From contig JAHQWZ010000133.1 of assembly GCA_029856425.1 (NCBI GenBank), forward strand, positions 1 to 5,852: 5,852 nt of DNA. Reading direction: 5' to 3'. The DNA is from Candidatus Thorarchaeota archaeon. Lineage in GTDB: Archaea; Asgardarchaeota; Thorarchaeia; Thorarchaeales; Thorarchaeaceae. Positions 4,421 through 5,852 of this stretch are shown here, piece after piece. The notes beneath the pieces were generated by a model. The model searched no databases and was not told where the DNA came from. It saw only the letters and a program-made list of their open reading frames with translations. The position numbers and the translations under genes are program-made. Position 1 is the first letter of the stretch; every line of letters begins with the position of its first letter.

Positions 4421-5356
4421 TTGGATATGCTTGACAAGGCAATCATTGGAGAACTCAGCAACAGCTGTCGCATGTCTTTCTCAGATTTGGCTAAGAAATA
4501 TGATGTATCAGTGAACACGATAAAGAGTAGAGTTGAACATCTACTTGAGAGCAAAGTCATTCTCGGTTTTGATGTCATGCCAAAGATGAGCCTAATGAAT
4601 GCGAGTTTTGCCAGCATAATGCTTCATCTCGAAGATAGAGCAACTCGCGATATTATAGATGACTTGGGCAGCAGTAAGTTCATCATGGCTGTGATGTCAG
4701 GTTTTGAACCTGAAGGCTTTGCCATTGCTATTTACAGGAATACAGATGAGCTTAAGCAGGCTGTAGAACATTTGCAATCAAACAGTGCAGTGAGAGAAGT
4801 CGAAGTTGTTCAGCTATTGCCGCCGCCGTCATCCAAAGAGTCCCTTAGAGCCTCGAAGGCACTTGAAGACCTCAAGACGATTGATTGGAAGATACTGTAT
4901 CACCTGAGATGGAATGGGAGAATGCCTTTGAAAGAGATAGCAGAGAAAACAGGAAAATCTGTCCCGACGGTTCGAAAGAGAATTGAATTCATGCGGAAAC
5001 ATGACTTGATTTATGAAACAACTCTCGTCAACATCGGAGCCGTTGGAGCCGGAATGGTGATCACTCTCGTGGTAGAAATCCCTGGACTGTCATCTTCAAA
5101 GCAGCTTGAAATCGACCGGCTCGTACGTGAAACCTACCCAGAGGAATACTGGTTGAGCTGGATGAGTGCAGACAGACCAATGATGCTTCTATCTTTCTAC
5201 ACCACTAGTGCGAAAGCCGCAGGTGATATTCGACAGAATCTAGGAAATGTTGTCCCCAATATTCGAGTTGTAGGACAGATTGTTAGTGGAGAATGGGAAT
5301 ATTTCCGAGACTTCAGAGACGATATCCTCAAAGAAGAATCTGGAGAGAAGATGTAA
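4421..5356 (+). CDS. Transcriptional regulator with two tandem Lrp/AsnC-type winged-helix units
   Basis: A 311-residue protein built from two similar halves. Each half begins with an Lrp-type winged HTH: residues 2-52 (LDKAIIGELSNSCRMSFSDL, recognition helix region SVNTIKSRVEHL) and 153-205 (IDWKILYHLRWNGRMPLKEI, then SVPTVRKRIEFM). Each HTH is followed by an alpha/beta segment of the ferredoxin-like type (about 58-132 and 207-290). Single-unit Lrp proteins are about 150 residues, so this is a duplication or fusion that could carry two DNA-reading heads per chain. The effector and targets are unknown. The likely binding site is the dyad at 4335-4360. Start choice: TTG 4421 has GGTG (4410-4413) at 7 bases and gives the family-like MDMLDKAI opening; ATG 4427 is a close alternative, and ATAAAG at 4391-4396 would suit a nearly leaderless transcript. 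The stop overlaps the VOC start by one base. Confidence 0.85.
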   Translation: MDMLDKAIIGELSNSCRMSFSDLAKKYDVSVNTIKSRVEHLLESKVILGFDVMPKMSLMNASFASIMLHLEDRATRDIIDDLGSSKFIMAVMSGFEPEGFAIAIYRNTDELKQAVEHLQSNSAVREVEVVQLLPPPSSKESLRASKALEDLKTIDWKILYHLRWNGRMPLKEIAEKTGKSVPTVRKRIEFMRKHDLIYETTLVNIGAVGAGMVITLVVEIPGLSSSKQLEIDRLVRETYPEEYWLSWMSADRPMMLLSFYTTSAKAAGDIRQNLGNVVPNIRVVGQIVSGEWEYFRDFRDDILKEESGEKM

Positions 5357-5763
5357 TGGGAAAAGTGATTGGGATTGGAGGGGTCTTCTTCAAGTCGCAA
5401 GATCCAAAGAAGCTCCAAGCATGGTATGAGGAACACCTCGGCTTTCAACCAGACCGGGAAGGCTACGTCTACTTCAGATGGCCAAAGCAGGCCAGAATGG
5501 ACCCTAATGCGTATACACTCTGGGGGCCCTTTCCAAGCGACACGAAATACTTCGGATCAACCAAACAGCCGCTCATGATCAATTTCGTTGTTGATGACCT
5601 AGATTTGATTCTGAAGCAACTGAAAAGCAAGGGAGTTGAAGTGGATGACCGCATTGAAGAGCACAGTGAGGGAAGATTTGGATGGTTTATTGATTCCGAG
5701 GGTAACCGGACTGAGTTATGGGAACCGCCCACGACCGTTTCAAAGAAAGACTTGACAGAATGA
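5356..5763 (+). CDS. VOC-superfamily (glyoxalase/bleomycin-resistance fold) protein
   Basis: A 135-residue protein with the two beta-alpha-beta-beta-beta modules of the vicinal oxygen chelate fold. Module one is IGGVFFKSQDPKKLQAWYEEHLGF (5-30, read in two parts around Asp16), and module two starts at MINFVVDDLD (74-83) and ends in GRFGWFIDSEGNRTELWEP (106-124), the classic closing motif with Glu120. Metal-dependent members keep His or Glu at the first strand of each module; here those positions look like Gly8/Gly9 and Met74/Asn76, so it may not hold metal in the usual way and may instead bind a ligand. The start is ATG 5356, sharing one base with the regulator's TAA. A longer frame opening at 5293 lies wholly inside the regulator and its extra 21 residues do not fit the family. 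Translational coupling to the regulator suggests related roles, for example sensing or clearing the same small molecule. Confidence 0.88.
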   Translation: MGKVIGIGGVFFKSQDPKKLQAWYEEHLGFQPDREGYVYFRWPKQARMDPNAYTLWGPFPSDTKYFGSTKQPLMINFVVDDLDLILKQLKSKGVEVDDRIEEHSEGRFGWFIDSEGNRTELWEPPTTVSKKDLTE

Positions 5764-5781
5764 ACCGGTTGCTTCAGCAAT

Positions 5782-5801
5782 AACTTTAAGATAGTTAAGT
5801 T
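5782..5801 (+). promoter_or_regulatory. TATA-like box inside an imperfect inverted repeat
   Basis: AACTTTAAG (5782-5790) is a reasonable archaeal TATA box. About 26 bases downstream, near 5812, a transcript would start just before GGAG (5815-5818) and ATG 5827. The box is also the left arm of an imperfect dyad with TTAAGTT (5795-5801), one base being unpaired, so a repressor could compete here. Confidence 0.4.
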
Positions 5802-5826
5802 TGTGTCTTGGGCTGGAGAACGCGAT

Positions 5827-5852
5827 ATGAAGTACAGAAGAGTAGGCAAGAG
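5827..5852 (+). CDS. Start of a gene, probably an aldo/keto reductase (3' end outside window)
   Basis: Only eight codons are inside the window: MKYRRVGK. This is close to the common opening of aldo/keto reductases (MKYRxLGxSGLxVS). A GGAG ribosome site (5815-5818) lies 8 bases upstream and a TATA-like box precedes it, so the start is well supported. The family call rests on very few residues. These enzymes reduce carbonyls with NAD(P)H, which would suit a VOC-family neighbour. Confidence 0.5.

Noticed and set aside
5469..5849. Long minus-strand frame opposite the VOC gene
   Set aside because: It is the antisense shadow of a clear VOC protein; its Ser/Leu-rich product has no recognisable domain.
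1..5852. Defence island, CRISPR array, mobile element or RNA gene
   Set aside because: No direct repeats with spacers, transposase, integrase, tRNA-like fold or rRNA segment was seen on either strand.

Overview
The window looks archaeal. The start codons that fit the protein families best are mostly preceded by a GGTG Shine-Dalgarno core 5-7 bases upstream. TATA-like boxes sit about 26 bases before the inferred transcript starts, genes are tightly packed with stop/start overlaps, and base composition is middling. A two-unit Lrp-type regulator and a small protein of a type I associate with archaea add to this. An Asgard archaeon of the Thorarchaeota kind is my best guess, but that is inference from style and no taxonomic marker gene is present.

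Left part, plus strand (1-1647): the C-terminal end of a GNAT acetyltransferase cut by the window edge, then a zinc-binding methionine-R-sulfoxide reductase (MsrB), then, behind its own TATA-like box, a full-length AAC(3)-family acetyltransferase. The AAC(3) gene ends tail to tail with the next gene, sharing 4 bases.

Middle part, minus strand (1644-4262), read right to left: two small two-helix membrane proteins of 90 and 54 residues that are translationally packed; a 71-residue Cys/His-containing soluble protein; a ketol-acid reductoisomerase (KARI)-fold protein whose substrate-site His and Lys are replaced; and an MBL-fold hydrolase with a full metal-ligand set. No other branched-chain amino acid gene is present. 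With the altered active site, this suggests the KARI-like protein is a repurposed paralogue and not IlvC.

Right part, plus strand (4421-5852): a regulator with two Lrp/AsnC-type winged-helix units, overlapped by one base by a VOC (glyoxalase-fold) protein lacking the usual His ligands, then a TATA-like box and the first codons of what looks like an aldo/keto reductase. The regulator is divergent from the membrane-protein pair. The 158-base gap between them holds a perfect 8+8 inverted repeat, a natural candidate operator.

I see no RNA gene, CRISPR array, insertion sequence or origin. The most unusual items are the KARI-like protein with its 71-residue partner and the divergent regulator/membrane-protein locus. 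I cannot show that either is a new system.
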